Assembly (NCBI GenBank): GCA_963169105.1
Contig: OY720636.1
Location: 133,271,233-133,335,232, forward strand
Source: Ceriagrion tenellum
Lineage: Eukaryota; Arthropoda; Insecta; Odonata; Coenagrionidae
DNA: 64,000 bases
Direction: 5' to 3'
The notes beneath the pieces are model-generated. The model saw nothing but the letters and a program-made list of their open reading frames with translations. It ran no database searches and was not told where the DNA came from. The translations under genes and the position numbers were made by a program. Positions 11,801 to 24,230 of this stretch are shown here, in pieces; the stretch's first letter is position 1; every line of letters begins with the position of its first letter.

Positions 11801-13124
11801 GCCATGTTACCGACATCCACCCTCTTTGGGCCTCTCCCCGCCGCCAGCAGAATTTTGACCTCAAACTCTTATGGGAGAATTAAGGCATTAATCGCGTGGA
11901 TCAGGCAGGAATTAAATTTGCCCCAAATATAACGCAAACCGAAAGCATCATCAAGGAAAGGTGAAGGCTGGGAATTGCACTGTTAATTACTATGATTTGT
12001 ACACATGTGCTCAAATTTTTTACTTCAGATTTAATTTTTGTTTTGTTCGTCGGCAGTAAAACCACTACACAAGGGATTTTTCTCATGGAATTAGGGTTTT
12101 CTACATTAATTTAGATCTTAGCTCTCATTGCATTATGAATTATGGCGTAACATATGTCAACCTACCTTACTTGCGTAATTTCTTTGACTAAGTACGCAGA
12201 AATTACTTGAGGACATTTACGCTATGTTTTTTGATATTGCAGTAGTTGTTTTAGTTCAAGAATGCATTTTTAGTGAAGATAAATTGTGTACAGAGTATCG
12301 TCTAGAGCTATATTAAATGTAGCGACGTAGGTGATTGAAAATTTAAGCACTGCGTTCCAAAGATGAGATAACATTTATATGCTGATGTATAGAACTCATG
12401 CATCACCTTTATTTTAGCATTTATATCAGAATAAGGACGCTGTGTTAAATGCACGTGAAGAGAATGTGGAAAGAATACTCTAAGTTGCCGAAACTACTAT
12501 TTATCTATTGGAAAAATGTGGTAACATCTTCTCTAGTTCAATACCATCATTGGAAAAATATTTCAAATCTCCTCTCACTTAGAGCCTTAATTAGTTAAAA
12601 ATGAGTTGGTGAGGAATTATATATGCTCCAGAACACCAAATCTTTGACCGTAATTTTATCCACCTTCTGTCAGTGGTTTTAATCCTATCACTCCTGAAAA
12701 TATTTTAAAGTTTTTAAGCAATCGAGTGTATTTTAACTAAAATATAGATGCCTCGCACTGCTCATTTAATGTACTCCTTATCACCACGCGTATTCCATTA
12801 TAGCTACATGTATCATGCAGGAGATAACTTGGGAAAGATAGCTTAGTATTGTATCATCATCATCACGTTTGCCTGTTTGTCTAATTAATTTTAATGCCTT
12901 CATATTTTTATGCTGAGCCGCATATTCTTTGATTATTTTCCGAAGAATGTTTTTGTCTACTTTCAGGATTTTAAAGACTAAGAATTGTGATTAGATGAAT
13001 GTTATTGATGACCAATATCGATGCATACATGTAATATGGTGTTGTGTTGTTAAGACAAGGAAATAAGTATTGCCTTAATACTGTTTAAAAGCCTAATATT
13101 AACATTTGTTTTCTTTTATTCCAG
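8871..13124. other. AT-rich stretch, probably intron or intergenic
   Basis: About 4.2 kb of AT-rich sequence. Apart from one candidate exon (10,692-10,786) and a GC-richer patch at 11,690-11,840 with short chance frames, I see no gene, RNA or recognisable transposon. Confidence 0.45.
10692..10786 (+). CDS. Possible exon between good splice sites
   Basis: A strong acceptor (TTTTTCCCTTGCAG) and a good donor (TCTGAG then GTAAAG) bracket 95 bases that one frame crosses without a stop, starting QPLLPKQSFFSQ. The translation is F-, L- and K-rich and not clearly protein-like. Its phase does not join directly to the candidate at 13,125, so if real it belongs to another splice form or gene. Confidence 0.18.
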
Positions 13125-13192
13125 GTGAGATCATTATTAGAAGTGGATAATGTTACATCAACGGTAATTGTACACCGCTGTCCAACGTGCAA
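13125..13192 (+). CDS. Candidate internal coding exon
   Basis: This is the best exon candidate in the window. A strong acceptor (TTTTCTTTTATTCCAG) and a strong donor (GTGCAA then GTAAGT) bracket 68 bases in which only one frame is open. It reads LEVDNVTSTVIVHRCPTC after a short VRSL lead. The beta-strand-like pattern with N-V-T and a C-x-x-C pair suggests an extracellular or metal-binding domain, but I cannot name the family. It starts in phase 0 and ends two bases into a codon. The flanks are several kb of AT-rich, intron-like DNA. A chance exon cannot be ruled out. Confidence 0.35.
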
Positions 13193-13669
13193 GTAAGTTG
13201 ATTGTAACAGGAGGGGGAGAATGAACAAGTGTGGAACTCATTCCAGAAATTCCCACACTTCTGAATGGTTTGTTGGAATATATCTGAAGTGTATAACATT
13301 TTGAGAATAAATTGATAAGAGAAAAAGTATTAATCATAAATACGTTAATTTAGGTGGTAAATTTGTTATTTTGGTCTTTTGTGAATAGTTCACCTGTTTA
13401 TTTTACTTTAGGACCTGCCCCATTTTCATGTCTTCTGGAGTCACTCGCGAAAACTTATTTCATGATAAATTTTTTAATGATAAGTTATTGTTTTGCGCTT
13501 TCACATTTGTATACACCAATTGCAAGCCATCAGTTACTGTTACGTTTGCGCAAGCCACTTTTTTGTCGACTCCAACTTGATTCTCCCGGTTACATGCCTC
13601 CAGCTCTCTGTCCTCCGAAATAACGGAGTGAATTATAAGCAATCGTTTTCGCTGTACTGGCAAAACCCA
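13193..13669. other. AT-rich spacer, nothing firm
   Basis: Short overlapping open frames exist on both strands (for example 13,354-13,623 plus) but no motif or signal supports them. Confidence 0.4.
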
Positions 13670-14170
13670 CATTCCGTGGAATAGGAAGGAAGGATAAGTT
13701 TACTCAACGGACAGTCTCCAGTAGAACTCCTCTCTCGACCGGGTGCGGACTTGTGTTCAAGGATTAAGTATTTCCCGCGCGCGAGGTCGGAGAGCTGGCG
13801 GCACGGCATCACGATGGTATTGAGAACGTTCTCGAGAATTTGCGCTACGCCCCCTTCACCACTGTCCACTCAAGCGACGGCGACCGGTCGGTCGGTCTGC
13901 TTCACGGTGGACCAGCAGCCGCCTTATCATCCGGGACGTCGTTGCCTCTCCTAGCCCCCTCCTTATTTCACCACTCCCCTCACCCGCGACCGTTTCCTTG
14001 TGAGCCTTCATTTCTACTTCGCCCGTCTCTCGATTTCTCAGCTCTCCCACTCAGCCAAACTGTCTGCAGTATTTTTTTTCATTCGAGGCGAGAACCCAGG
14101 TGGACTCTTATTTCAGGGGCAATACGATGCCCTCATAACCCAAAGAGAAAATCAGGGTCGCCTGCCTTTT
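13670..14170. other. GC-rich, CG-dense island
   Basis: The GC content and CG dinucleotides rise sharply between about 13,700 and 14,060, with the plus strand turning C/T-rich after 13,930. Both strands stay open for 65 to 115 codons, with no domain recognised. It starts about 480 bases after the candidate exon at 13,125-13,192. Promoter-like composition is the only thing that can be said. Confidence 0.5.
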
Positions 14171-17100
14171 CGTTCCTAATAAAGTGACTTCCTGTATTAA
14201 TGGAAAAAAAGATGCTCAAATATATACTCTGATTGATATTAACATTACTACAGGTCAAAGAATGTAAATTATATTTATCTGAAGTTTTGGCTGTAATATT
14301 CTTATATTAACTGACTTTAAAATGGCTTGTTGTCCAATCAGTAGGTGAAGGCATCTATTCTAATAATATTATGGGCAAGTGTAATGTTATTCTTGTTTGA
14401 TACACTAGCTATCTTTTTCACTTTATCTTAAAATTTTGTCTCTAACTGTCCTCTACGATGTGTCTTCTTTCGGATTTCTCTCTAACCTATCAATAGCTCA
14501 TAGAACTGCCTTTAAATCTATATTGACCTCAATTCTCTCTCTTATTGATCTTGTCATCTTTATTATCTTGCAATAATCTCCATCTTACGTCATACGGAGA
14601 GACTACGGAATTGTAAATAAGCCGTAGTTACTTAGAAAATTAACCTACGCTGCTGTGCTCAAGTTGTCTAAATAATTTAGCAATTTAATTATTAGGGGAA
14701 AATATTTTATTCCATTTTTATTCTATTTTCAATTGCGTCAAACCAAATTTCCAAGAATATGTTTTAGAAATTCATATTCATTCTTCACGTATTTATGACA
14801 CATTTTGAGTACACTCGGACATGCCACGGTATTCATTTTACCGAGTCACCCGCAAGGTAAATGATTTTTATTTTGTGGAAAGCTGAAAGTAATTCTGATT
14901 TTCAAGCTGTTAATTGATACTTATTTTACACTACTTTCATTTTGTTCTCTGCTTCAATTTTCCTCATAATATTTACGTTTTCTTGTTGGGACCCTACACA
15001 CGATCAATGCATCCTGAGCGAGACTGTATAATGGAATTTATTGTCCCTAGTTTGCCTCTCGTAACATACCCTCAGGATATTAGAAAATTACTTCTTCTGT
15101 ATAGTTTTCCGGTTTATGCCATTTCCTTATATGATAATATATGGTGAGTTAAGCAACGCCCAGCGGGCTAGGCTGGAATGTTTCCGAGTTCAGTAAAGAC
15201 GGAATTCGTTGGAAAAAATAGTACGAGATACCTTAGGGCTGTAGAAGTAATTTAGCAAATGGTCTGGAGTGGGCAAGACTGATTAAGTGCTCGTGGTTCC
15301 CTGGTTTGGTTCAAGAGTCTGAAAAGAGGCCGCTGGCTTTTGCAAAAAAAATCGGCGGTTGGCTGACATACATGTTGCCAAATGGAATTTAATCAAAATG
15401 GAGGGATAATAAATGAAATAAATGGTGTTATGCATCTCTCAATTTCACTGTTAACTCCCGTTGTTTGTTTTAATTTCAGATAATTACGATCTTACACGTA
15501 AAATAGGTGCTCCCATTTGATAATACACTTTGTTGTGCATTCCAACAAATTATAGTGTATGGCTGAGGCGTCGAGAATATGTAGTTATTAAATTTAAGGG
15601 CACTGCTAGAGAAGAACAATCGGACAGGAAATGGAGTATATTGCATGTAAAATCACTAAGAATGGATATTTATTGTATAGTGTAAATGCTTGTGTTAGCT
15701 TTGAGTACCAGCTATTCTTATATATAGAAATTATAATGTCCAATCAAGGTTCCGTGAGGAAAAATCATTGAGTAAAAACCTTTCAAATGACGCCATTGAA
15801 GCCAATAGGTCTGAAGTCTAAACTCATTTATTTCGGTTTCATAATTTTAAGGGTGTTTTACTTCATGATAGAATCTTTAAAAATGCTTAGGGTTAGGATT
15901 TTCCTCAATTTTATCTCGAACATTTTTTCAATGTGTAATACCCGAATGCCACTAATGTGCATGAAAAGTTCGGGAGTAGAGTAAACATCAAGGACATCTA
16001 AACTCATCGGTCTGTAGTTACCTTACTTGGTTACCAGAAAGCTCGCAGTCGTTCTTGATCTCAGAGCTGAGTGGCACTCACCATGAATTAACTCATGACA
16101 ATTTTGTCCCACGAGTGTCAACTGGTGCTGTGAATTGTATCGTGGAGTGGAAAGACAGAAATTGCTTTTTATTAGAAACGGTTTTAAATGCAAGTAAGAG
16201 ATTGCAGATGTGGTAAAATATGACGAGCAACATTTCTAATAATGTGCTGGGAACGTGGAACATGCAACAAGTTTTTAGAAAACACTTTTAAATTTAATTA
16301 TATAAAAAAATCAGAGCAGCTAAAGTTTCTGAGTTAAAGTAGCTTTCACACGTTTGCTGTGACTAAGAGTCATTTGAGTGAACAAAAGGATAATTTGAAT
16401 AGTTTAGGAGACTACGAATTTTTTAGGGTTGTCTGGTGAAAGAGTAAATGACAGATTTTGTAAAGATTGATTCCGGAAGAAGGTTTGACTTAAAAACAGC
16501 TGAGGGTAGGCCAACGAACTAAATTATTCCCCTTAAATATATTTTACTCATTGGTCGTTATATTTAGTATCGCGTATTCTGTCGGTCGTATCGATCGTTA
16601 TATTTAGTCAAGCATATTCTGTGCGCTTGGAGATATTTGTGTGATTGCTAAATTTTACAGCAGAAAATTTTTCAGACCGTTCATAGACAAAGGTCGAGCT
16701 GACACGGAATGTCCGTTAGAAGTTGAATACGTATATGGTTATCTGTGGGAAGTACGCAGTTTTGCATATGAATAAATATTAATAATTAAATTTATATTTT
16801 ACTGTAGCCATTCAGGTGATTATTTTAATGTGCTTGATAGAATAACTTTGATGAAAAATATCGATTTAGTTATGTGAATGCAATCGCTTTATTGGTGAAT
16901 AAATGTGTCAAAATCATACATCATCGAGGGAACGATCACATTTATCCCTCTAGTGATTGTATTGTGAAATGATTCGCTTATGCGTGCGGAACCACGCAAT
17001 AACTGAAAAGTTGGAGTTTGGTGTCACCTGACACTAGGCTTTCGCAAGACTACCCCTTGTCAGTGGTTCACTTAAGGAAATTGCTTTAATCCTTGATTTC

Positions 17101-17500
17101 TATTACGTTCTGGCCCAAATAATGTAGTTATAACTAAGGAAAGTGTTTTTAGTGGACAGCCGTTATCTTTACATCATCTTATATACATAATTTACTGTTA
17201 GTCATGTTGAAATAAAGTTTTAGTCATAAAATAATTGTTTTATTTGTCTGACAAACTTTCTCGATGTTAAAAGTTAATTAACTGAGTCTTCCGGTTTCGT
17301 GTGTTTTATTCCTCCTTTGAGGATCATTGTACTGAGATACATCACCCTAATTATTTGTATTCAATGTTGAAATATCTTGCACGCCATTAAAACTCTATTT
17401 TATCATAGTAATTTTCATTCAAATTTTGCCTATAACTCTCTTTTGCGTGATGAGTAACGATCATTTATCATGAAACCCTTCTTCCTCCTTCCAATTTTGT
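14171..17500. other. AT-rich stretch, nothing but a short repeat
   Basis: About 3.3 kb without a supported gene. An open frame at 14,914-15,147 ends at a donor-like GTGAGT but lacks an acceptor. A strong acceptor at 15,480 has no matching donor. Confidence 0.45.
16555..16622 (+). repeat. Short imperfect direct repeat, 28-bp units
   Basis: Two 28-base units (16,555-16,582 and 16,595-16,622) share TCGTTATATTTAGT at the start and TATTCTGT at the end, and differ in the middle. The period is 40 bases. It looks like a local tandem duplication. Confidence 0.7.
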
Positions 17501-18600
17501 GCCATCATTGACCGATAACCTTCGCAGCTGATGCCTTTGGCTGGTAGACCTCTCTTTTTATGATGGAGACGTTTGCCTCTCGGGCCATGTTTCCATCTTG
17601 TCCCAAAGACCCGACTGACCTAAAAAAAATTTGATTCTCTCCTTTCACTTCCCCCCTTCCCCCACCCCGTCTTCTTCCACGATATTTCCCGCCTTCTCGC
17701 GCTGCCGTAGTGACGAAATGAAATCTCGCCTCTTTTCTGGCGCCCCGAATTTTTGTTAACACTGCATTCCCAGGGACCCTTTTGTTGCTCGTGAGTTTTT
17801 CATTTTCATGAAGGAGTCCGGCGTGGGTTGGGGCAGGGCGAGAGGTAATAGGAGAAGGGATGGAGGAGGCAGGGTATGACAGGGGTGAGGGTTGGAAACC
17901 CCTTACGGTGGTCCAAATTTTGCGCTAGTTTGCTTCGCTCCCACGGGCCCTTTCGTCCCATTTTCTGCCAACGCCCCCCCCCCGTCCACCCTCGCTCCAC
18001 CTCCTGCCGAAAGTATCTCTCCATTTCTTTTTTACTGATCATCCCCCCTCAAGGCTTCCTCCTTATTCCAGTGACGCTGCTGCCTCCCTCGGTTGTGCGT
18101 TTAAACTTCCTGTCCGGCCTTTCGCAGCACTTGGCACCCCTGTGCTTTCTCTATCTCCTGAATAACACACTTTGCCGCACCCCCTCCCCCTTTTTAGGTG
18201 CTACCCTTAGCCTTTTCCGGCGCTCCGGCCGCAGCTGTCGCATCTCTCCACCCCCGGTGGGCGAAAGCGTGAGTAGCGGGGGCCGGTCTGCAGGGCCGGG
18301 CCGTTCTCCCACTTCACAGTCTCTCGCCCGACGCCTCGTCTTATATCGGCCGGCCCTTATCGACTCCAATCTCCGACTCTGACACCCCGATGCCCGTTCT
18401 TGCCCTTACGAGTCTCCCAATCCCCACGATGTTTTGTTCCGCCCGCCGCTGGGAGGGTATTGACCGTGCTCCTCTCGTTTGGCTCTCCCCATTTCCACCA
18501 ACCCTTTCTCTCCCGTCTCCCTCCCGCCTTTCGTCCATCCCACTCCAACCCTGGGATGGAGAGAAGAATATATGAGGTTGCTCCACGAGTTTCTCGTGTC
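17501..18600. other. GC-rich, pyrimidine-dominated island
   Basis: The plus strand is C/T-rich from about 17,630 to 18,560, interrupted by a G/A-rich stretch at 17,820-17,890. Four or more overlapping open frames of 60 to 168 codons occur across both strands, all S-, P- and R-rich with no motif, as expected from the composition. No gene is called. Confidence 0.5.
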
Positions 18601-19176
18601 GAATTGAGACCGATCGGCCTGTTATGCCGGCCAGGAGAGAACGGAAGACTGTTTCGTTTCTCCCTCGTTCCTTTTCATTTTATTTTCTTCTGGCTCCGTG
18701 ATTTTATTTTCAATCTTATATTTTTCTCATGTAATAAAATTGGATTTTTCTCCGCATTTGCCGTCCCGACGTCCCTTCCGATGTGACGCGCATTGATAGG
18801 AACATATTGATTCCCTTGGACTGTAGTTAAGGCCCTGGAGGTTGAGAGAGGGAGATATTGGGGGAGGGGGAGCCTGGAGGCTTTGCAGGTTTGCCTGTTT
18901 GGGACTAATTCCCTACCGCGAGGAAGGTATTCTAAGCTGCGGAGAAGAAACGGTTTAGAGACTGGTGGAAGGGTTCCCTCTGCGAAATTTCACCTGATTG
19001 ATGTTCGCTGTCGACGGGTTTATTTCGCACCCCTAAGTTGGAATAGTAATCTACAGCGGAACTCCAAAAGCCTCGGAGTGAAACTGGATTGGACTGCCTA
19101 AGGGCAAACTTTCTTGGCAACAAACGAGACGAATGTAGCTTTCATTTCGGAGCGTTGCTAGTTCCCAACGCTGGGG
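18601..19176. other. Mixed spacer
   Basis: Composition is intermediate. Open frames of about 60 to 70 codons on both strands near 18,883-19,123 show no motif. Nothing else is seen. Confidence 0.35.
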
Positions 19177-19215
19177 TATAAATATCAGTTATTCCGCCAT
19201 CAATCCCTCAGCTGA
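19177..19215 (+). promoter_or_regulatory. Candidate TATA-type core promoter
   Basis: A consensus TATA box (TATAAATA, 19,177-19,184) in moderate-GC sequence is followed about 25 to 30 bases later by an initiator-like CCCTCAGCTG (19,205-19,214), the spacing known for arthropod TATA promoters. I cannot identify the transcript it would drive; the GC-rich sequence downstream (20.0-20.7 kb) might be part of it. Confidence 0.25.
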
Positions 19216-20725
19216 ACCTAGATTAATCGTAACGTCCTGCGTTTCTGTGAAAAAGACGAATACTTTGAACCTCTGGTATTTCAATTTCGGTGGTGCCGAC
19301 GTGAGGGAGTCGATTAATTCTGGCCTGTTTTGTCATTTCCGCGAAAGTTTCATCAGATGTAATGTGTTTTCGCGTTAATCATTCCACGTATTTCATTTAC
19401 GATGTTGCATGTGCAAGATTAAGGTCGCTTATTGTCCTTTGGTTTGTTCTGTGATAATCAATCGTACCAATGGTCTATATCCCGCCCACTCTGCTGATAA
19501 CATGAACAAAACAAACATTTCGTCTGATGAACTCGTTCTGATGAGGCCTAAAATGTTATTTAATGAGGTAATTTATGATTCAGGGAAGAGAAACTTTAGT
19601 AAGGCGAAAAAGCTTTCCAGATAATTTCGAAACGGCTCATACCAGCTCCGCTTCTTCAGACTCGGAGAGTACAGAATTTTCGGATCCGAGCTATTCGCGG
19701 AAGTACCCATAAAAGCTGAATGTTTCAAAATGCCGGGCTTTCTTCGAAGCCTCGGTCAAAAAAATGGGTTCGCCTCCTCGCTAGGTGAAAGGCAAACACT
19801 TCTCCATCTTCTCCAGGCGCTCCTCGTGCTCCGGCTTGAAAGAATTTTTTATTCTCCCCAGCCCTTGAACCTTGGGGTATTGAGATGGGTAAGGACTATC
19901 CGAGAGGTGGGGGACATTTTACTCATCATTCGTTTCTCCAAAATCCGCTATACCTCTCCCAAAAACTCTGCAGGCACTCCCTGAATTAACAATGGCTCCA
20001 CCCCGCGTCTCCGTCTCTGAGGTTTTATTATTGAGGACCCGGGAATCACTCCCTGATTGGCATTCGGGCGGGATAAATCGTGGTGTGGTGGCTTGAATCC
20101 TCCACCACGCCTTCCTACTGCCCCTCAAACCCGGCTGCGCCCCTATGCCAAACCTTCCCCTCCCCTTCCGTCCGTGGACCGAAAATAACCAAACCCACCC
20201 GATTCGCGCGTAGATCAGGTCGAAGCGTTTACCCGCCATCGGGGTGGGGGCGGGGCGTTCCCATCAATCCATTCGGCGTAATTAAGCACCTTGTTACATC
20301 ATGAATGAGGCGTGCAATGAGAAAGGAGGAGAGAGGGAGGGAGATAGGTTAGTTTGGGATCCAGGCCGCCAGGAAGAGCAATCACCCGGGCCAACTAACT
20401 CCGTAAACGGGAGAGTGTTGGGGAGTGAGTAGGAAAGGGCACGTTCGTTGCACTGCTCATCGCAAGCGTGGAATCCGCCGTTAGAGTTTCTGTGCCCGGG
20501 GAGCGATAAATATAAGCCTTAACGGGGACGAGCGAAAACGCCCTCTCCCCCCCCCTGGCGCCCCCGCGTAAATCTCCACAAGGGAGAGAGAGAGGAAGAA
20601 TCGACGAGAGGCGTTCATGGCTTCTCCTTCTCGCCCGTGTGCAACTTCCACGTTCCGCCCCCATGGCTCCATTCGAATACCTTTCCTCCCTCGCCGCCTT
20701 AGAAACTGTCGTCATCAATTTGCAG
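19216..20725. other. Mixed to GC-rich region, no supported gene
   Basis: AT-mixed to about 19,980, then GC-rich and CG-containing to 20,710. Open frames on both strands (for example 19,919-20,239 minus, 20,395-20,718 minus) show no domain. The content resembles the other islands in this window. Confidence 0.4.
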
Positions 20726-20821
20726 GCCCCAAAGGCATAATCGGAAGATCGATGCTTGGCGCAAAATTATTACCCTCTGTGTATATTTAGAAATAATTTA
20801 TTTGGGACTCCACCGGTCAGG
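20726..20821 (+). CDS. Possible exon
   Basis: A fair acceptor (CATCAATTTGCAG) and a strong donor (GTCAGG then GTAAGT) bracket 96 bases with one open frame, beginning PQRHNRKIDAWRK. It sits at the 3' edge of a GC-rich island. No homology recognised; an open frame of this length is not improbable by chance. Confidence 0.18.
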
Positions 20822-20829
20822 GTAAGTCT

Positions 20830-21300
20830 TTGATGGATCATTGTTATTCTCCTATAACCCATGCAAGAGCCTCTCTCCCTCTTCACTTGGTATCTAGCTT
20901 AATATCTACCCCCTTCATAACGTCTAATATCCCTTTTCTTCTGCTCTATCTTCTACTCGTCCACGGCTTCAGTATCTCAACTTACAAAACGGCCTCTAGC
21001 ATCCTATCCACAACTGTACAAGTTCTATTCTTTTCCATGTCCTCCTCTTGTTTTTTTAAGGCCACTTCCCTCCCTCCTGCCCATCTACCATACCAAACGC
21101 TTGATTTTCCTCAGTCTATTCTACATGCTCTCTTGTCTTTCAATAGACTACCATTCTCCAATATTACTTTCTCCATCAACATGCTTCTTCTCTTGATTTC
21201 ATAAAGCGACTTTCTTTCCTTCTCTGCGTGGCCTTGTCTCGCATCATTCTCTCTTCCCTAATACTTTTCCCTTGATCCGCACCAACATTATTATTATCTC
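20830..21300. other. Pyrimidine-rich block
   Basis: The plus strand is strongly C/T-rich although AT-balanced, giving a 124-codon S-, L- and P-rich open frame without motifs. On the minus strand a short stretch just beyond it (around 21,340-21,380) reads VVLYADKTK, slightly reminiscent of a reverse-transcriptase YADD box, but nothing around it supports a LINE. Confidence 0.4.
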
Positions 21301-21900
21301 AAAGATCCTTTTGGTTTTATCAGCATAGAGGACGACTTCTTTTCCGTTAATAGCTCCACACTCGACCTTGCACTTTTAATTAACCTTTTTGTAGAGCCTA
21401 TATTTAGGTTTCCGTCATTTTTTTTCTTCCCTTAATGAGCTGTTCATTTGTCAGTGTACTTTGAAAATGGAATGAGAAATGAACTTTTTGTAGAAGCAAG
21501 CGCGACAGGACATTAGGCACTTTAAATAACCATTTATTCACGCACACAGTCCGCTCGGCGGCGTGCACATGTATAAATTAAATTCGTTCGTTCGGACAGG
21601 AGGAAAAGGAAAATCGTTCAGACAGAAGGAAAAAGAAAGTGAATCGGAAGCACATAAATAAATAAACACAACAGTGGTGTGAAGATGGAATGATGGCCGA
21701 TTCCAAGTGGAAAAAATTCAGCTTGAACGAGGGTGGAACCACGGATCGTCCGAAGTCGCGTCGCGTCGGATGTTCAGACCACCAAGTTACTCAGGCATCT
21801 AATACGCAGCTGGAATCAGCGGGAGGTTTATATGAACTACTTCTCCCCAAGGCGAAGGTCATGATCAAAACAAAAGAGTGAATAAAAGTGGAATTCTAAC
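21301..21900. other. Spacer with a short hydrophilic open frame
   Basis: A 63-codon plus-strand frame (21,690-21,881) begins MMADSKWKKFSLNEGG and is lysine- and serine-rich. It is protein-like in composition but has no recognised motif and no clear promoter. Upstream, AGGAAAAGGAAAATCGTTCA and AGAAGGAAAAAGAAAGTGAA are loosely repeated. It could be a small gene or the leader of a decayed element. Confidence 0.2.
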
Positions 21901-22475
21901 TTTATGCAAGGGATTATTTCCTCATTGACAGAAAAACATTTTGTCAATACACGATTTCCGTTTTCTTTACTTATTGATTAACTAGCATATGATTATTTCC
22001 ATAAAAAGTTTAATATTTCCGAAGAATAGAGTGGTATGAACTTCAAAAATATTTAGGTGAATGATATAAAATTATTCTTCTTCGAATGGAAAATTTTCTA
22101 TGAAATTTAATGAATGCTTTTGTTTAACATTTTCCTCTATTGGTTTTTTTGTGCTTTATATAACGGCTGTCTATTCTCTGAATGGTCGAGAGTGTTTCTA
22201 TAAACTTCTCCCAGGGGGATATCCGACAATTCTCTCCTTGAGTTCACGTTTTTCTTCTGATGTCAGAATTCGGCTCAAATGATTAATGGTTTCTGGAGGA
22301 GGTCGGAGTTAACTTCTTACGACGTGGAGCAAATATTCACGACCTCTGGACCATTTTCGAAAATACAAGGAGAAATAATAAAAAGCATCATGTCTTATTG
22401 TCTTTACTTAACTTTATCAATATTCATTTACTTTGTGCCTTCTTGATAGCCCTCTAACGGTATATGCCAATGTCT

Positions 22476-22575
22476 TTGAAGTTCTGACACGTTTTCGATG
22501 TTCTTTCATCAGAGACACGTTCCCATTGAGTATAGGTGCTCGTCTCATCATTAGTTACTGCCGGACAGCACCTAT
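22476..22575 (-). ncRNA. Hammerhead-ribozyme-like motif (possible relic)
   Basis: Read on the minus strand, 22,524 to 22,476 holds the two invariant hammerhead boxes in order: CTGATGA, then nine bases, then GAAAA (one A more than the usual GAAA). This leads into CGTGTC, whose GTC could be the cleavage triplet. The bases after GTC (AGAAC) can pair with those before CTGATGA with one bulged G, as a stem I would. Stem II is poor, since the box itself can pair with CATC. A separate 9-bp stem lies beside it (22,532-22,540 with 22,567-22,575). Minimal hammerheads with a tiny stem III are known in Penelope-like retroelements; this may be a decayed one. Confidence 0.25.
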
Positions 22576-24115
22576 CATTACTCATTTTACAAGAGCCCTA
22601 AGTTGTGAGATATAGCCATTGTATGTAAGGAAAAAAGATTATTTCGAAATCCGATGTAATGATTCATAGAGGAATTTTTCTAGCTTTACATGCTTTATGG
22701 TAATTGATTATGTTGAGGATTTATTCTCCATATTTTTTGTAGATGTATTTTGCTGAAAATATTTTTGGGTGTCAAGTCGCGCTTCAAGAACGCGTATGTA
22801 GCATCACGACTAAAACGTGCGTATTCTTACTAAACTAATGTTTTTTTAACTGCATCACTCGTAAAATTGATAATGATTTTAGAATTATTCATGGAGTGCC
22901 TGGAATACAGAACAAAATCGATTATTTTATTATGATGTTCTTCTTCTCTTCATGGGAGTAATTCATTTGCTGGTTCATGAATCTAAATTTGATGACATCT
23001 ATACCTTCTACTCAACCTTATCCAAATGGATTTCCATGTGCGTATGTAATTTTCTTTGTTATGGCGCTGCCTAACGTAAGATCATTTTGGTGCATTTTTT
23101 GTCGTGGAATCGAGAATAAATCAATCATTTGAGTGGCCCGTCTTATGGGAATGAATACTTTATTTTAACCTATCAGTTTTTTATTGTGTTACCCAAGGTA
23201 AATATTAATTATCTTACATAAAATTGAAAAGCTCATGTAGTCCTCAATATAAAAATGTCGGAATGATTATTTTATATTTTTCCTAATCTTTTATTAGACA
23301 GTCTAACGGTTCTGCTTTTAATCTTAGGTTCAATTATTCTTTCTTGACAAACCTTTGCTCAGTTCGATCCCTTAACCACCCACCTTGTTCCTATTATAAG
23401 CTTCAAACTCACCCCAGTCAATGAGGTCAGCATAGGGTGACCCATTCAACCCTAAACTCTCGTTAGTTTGATTTTGAAGGCCCTGTTGGCACATCAGCCT
23501 TCATTTGCCCTTCCTTCGACCGTTGGGAATGGGCAAATGAGTTTTTACTTCAGAGACCCTCCAATTTTAAGACCAGGCTGCATGCATTTGCCTAAGACTT
23601 TTCTCGTTAAGTCAAGTTGGAAGTTTCCTCTCAGAAATGTTGTTTCATTCATCCTGTGCGTCCCGCATCTCACTCCGCTGTTCGCTGCCGAGTTATATTT
23701 CTTTCCGCGCGAAGTGTCAGACCGAGCATTTTTGTCTTAAAATCTTTTCGGGCGGAGACGAATTACGCCTGATTACTTGAGTAACCTGATAAATGCTGAG
23801 CGAAGAGTTTCCCAAGTTTCCTTTCGAAACACAGTTGCAGGTGCTCTCTGTGGCTGCATATGCTCTCCAGTGCATTCCTTTGCTACTCTCCTATTTCTTA
23901 GTTTAAAGTGCGTTTCAGGTATTGAAATTTCGCCCATCGCCCATGGGCGTATTCTATTTAAATAATTTTTTCAGACTATTTTTTTTACCAATTGCAGCTT
24001 AGCTGGTATAACTATTTCAAAAGCTGCCGATAGTAATTTTATGTTATTCAACATCTAATTTCGGCTTACACAATTTGAGTTGAGGATTTTTAAAAACATC
24101 TCCTAAAATATGTTA

Positions 24116-24230
24116 AGAGAATGGATGAAAATGGAATAACGAAGCTGATTCATGTTAGAGGAGGAAATGGTGTAAGGGGAAGAGGTAGACCCAGAGAAAC
24201 CTAGAAAGGCTAGGATTGATGATGTTGATG
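24116..24230 (+). mobile_element. Possible LINE 3'-end scrap
   Basis: One plus-strand frame reads a stretch ending GVRGRGRPRET and then a stop. A basic G-R-G-R-P-R segment is typical of the end of many arthropod LINE ORF2 proteins. It is short, has no flanking LINE homology I can see, and differs from the family at 5,560, 36,712 and 44,165. Confidence 0.3.

Noticed and set aside
15146..15180. 5S rRNA-like words (GAGTTAAGCAACG, then TAG and TGGAATG)
   Set aside because: Only the first 12 or so bases match the 5S internal control region; the rest does not align and no flanking 5S sequence is present.
21300..21400. Minus-strand VVLYADKTK resembling a reverse-transcriptase YADD box
   Set aside because: Surrounding frames do not read as reverse transcriptase and the second aspartate is missing; the match is too short.
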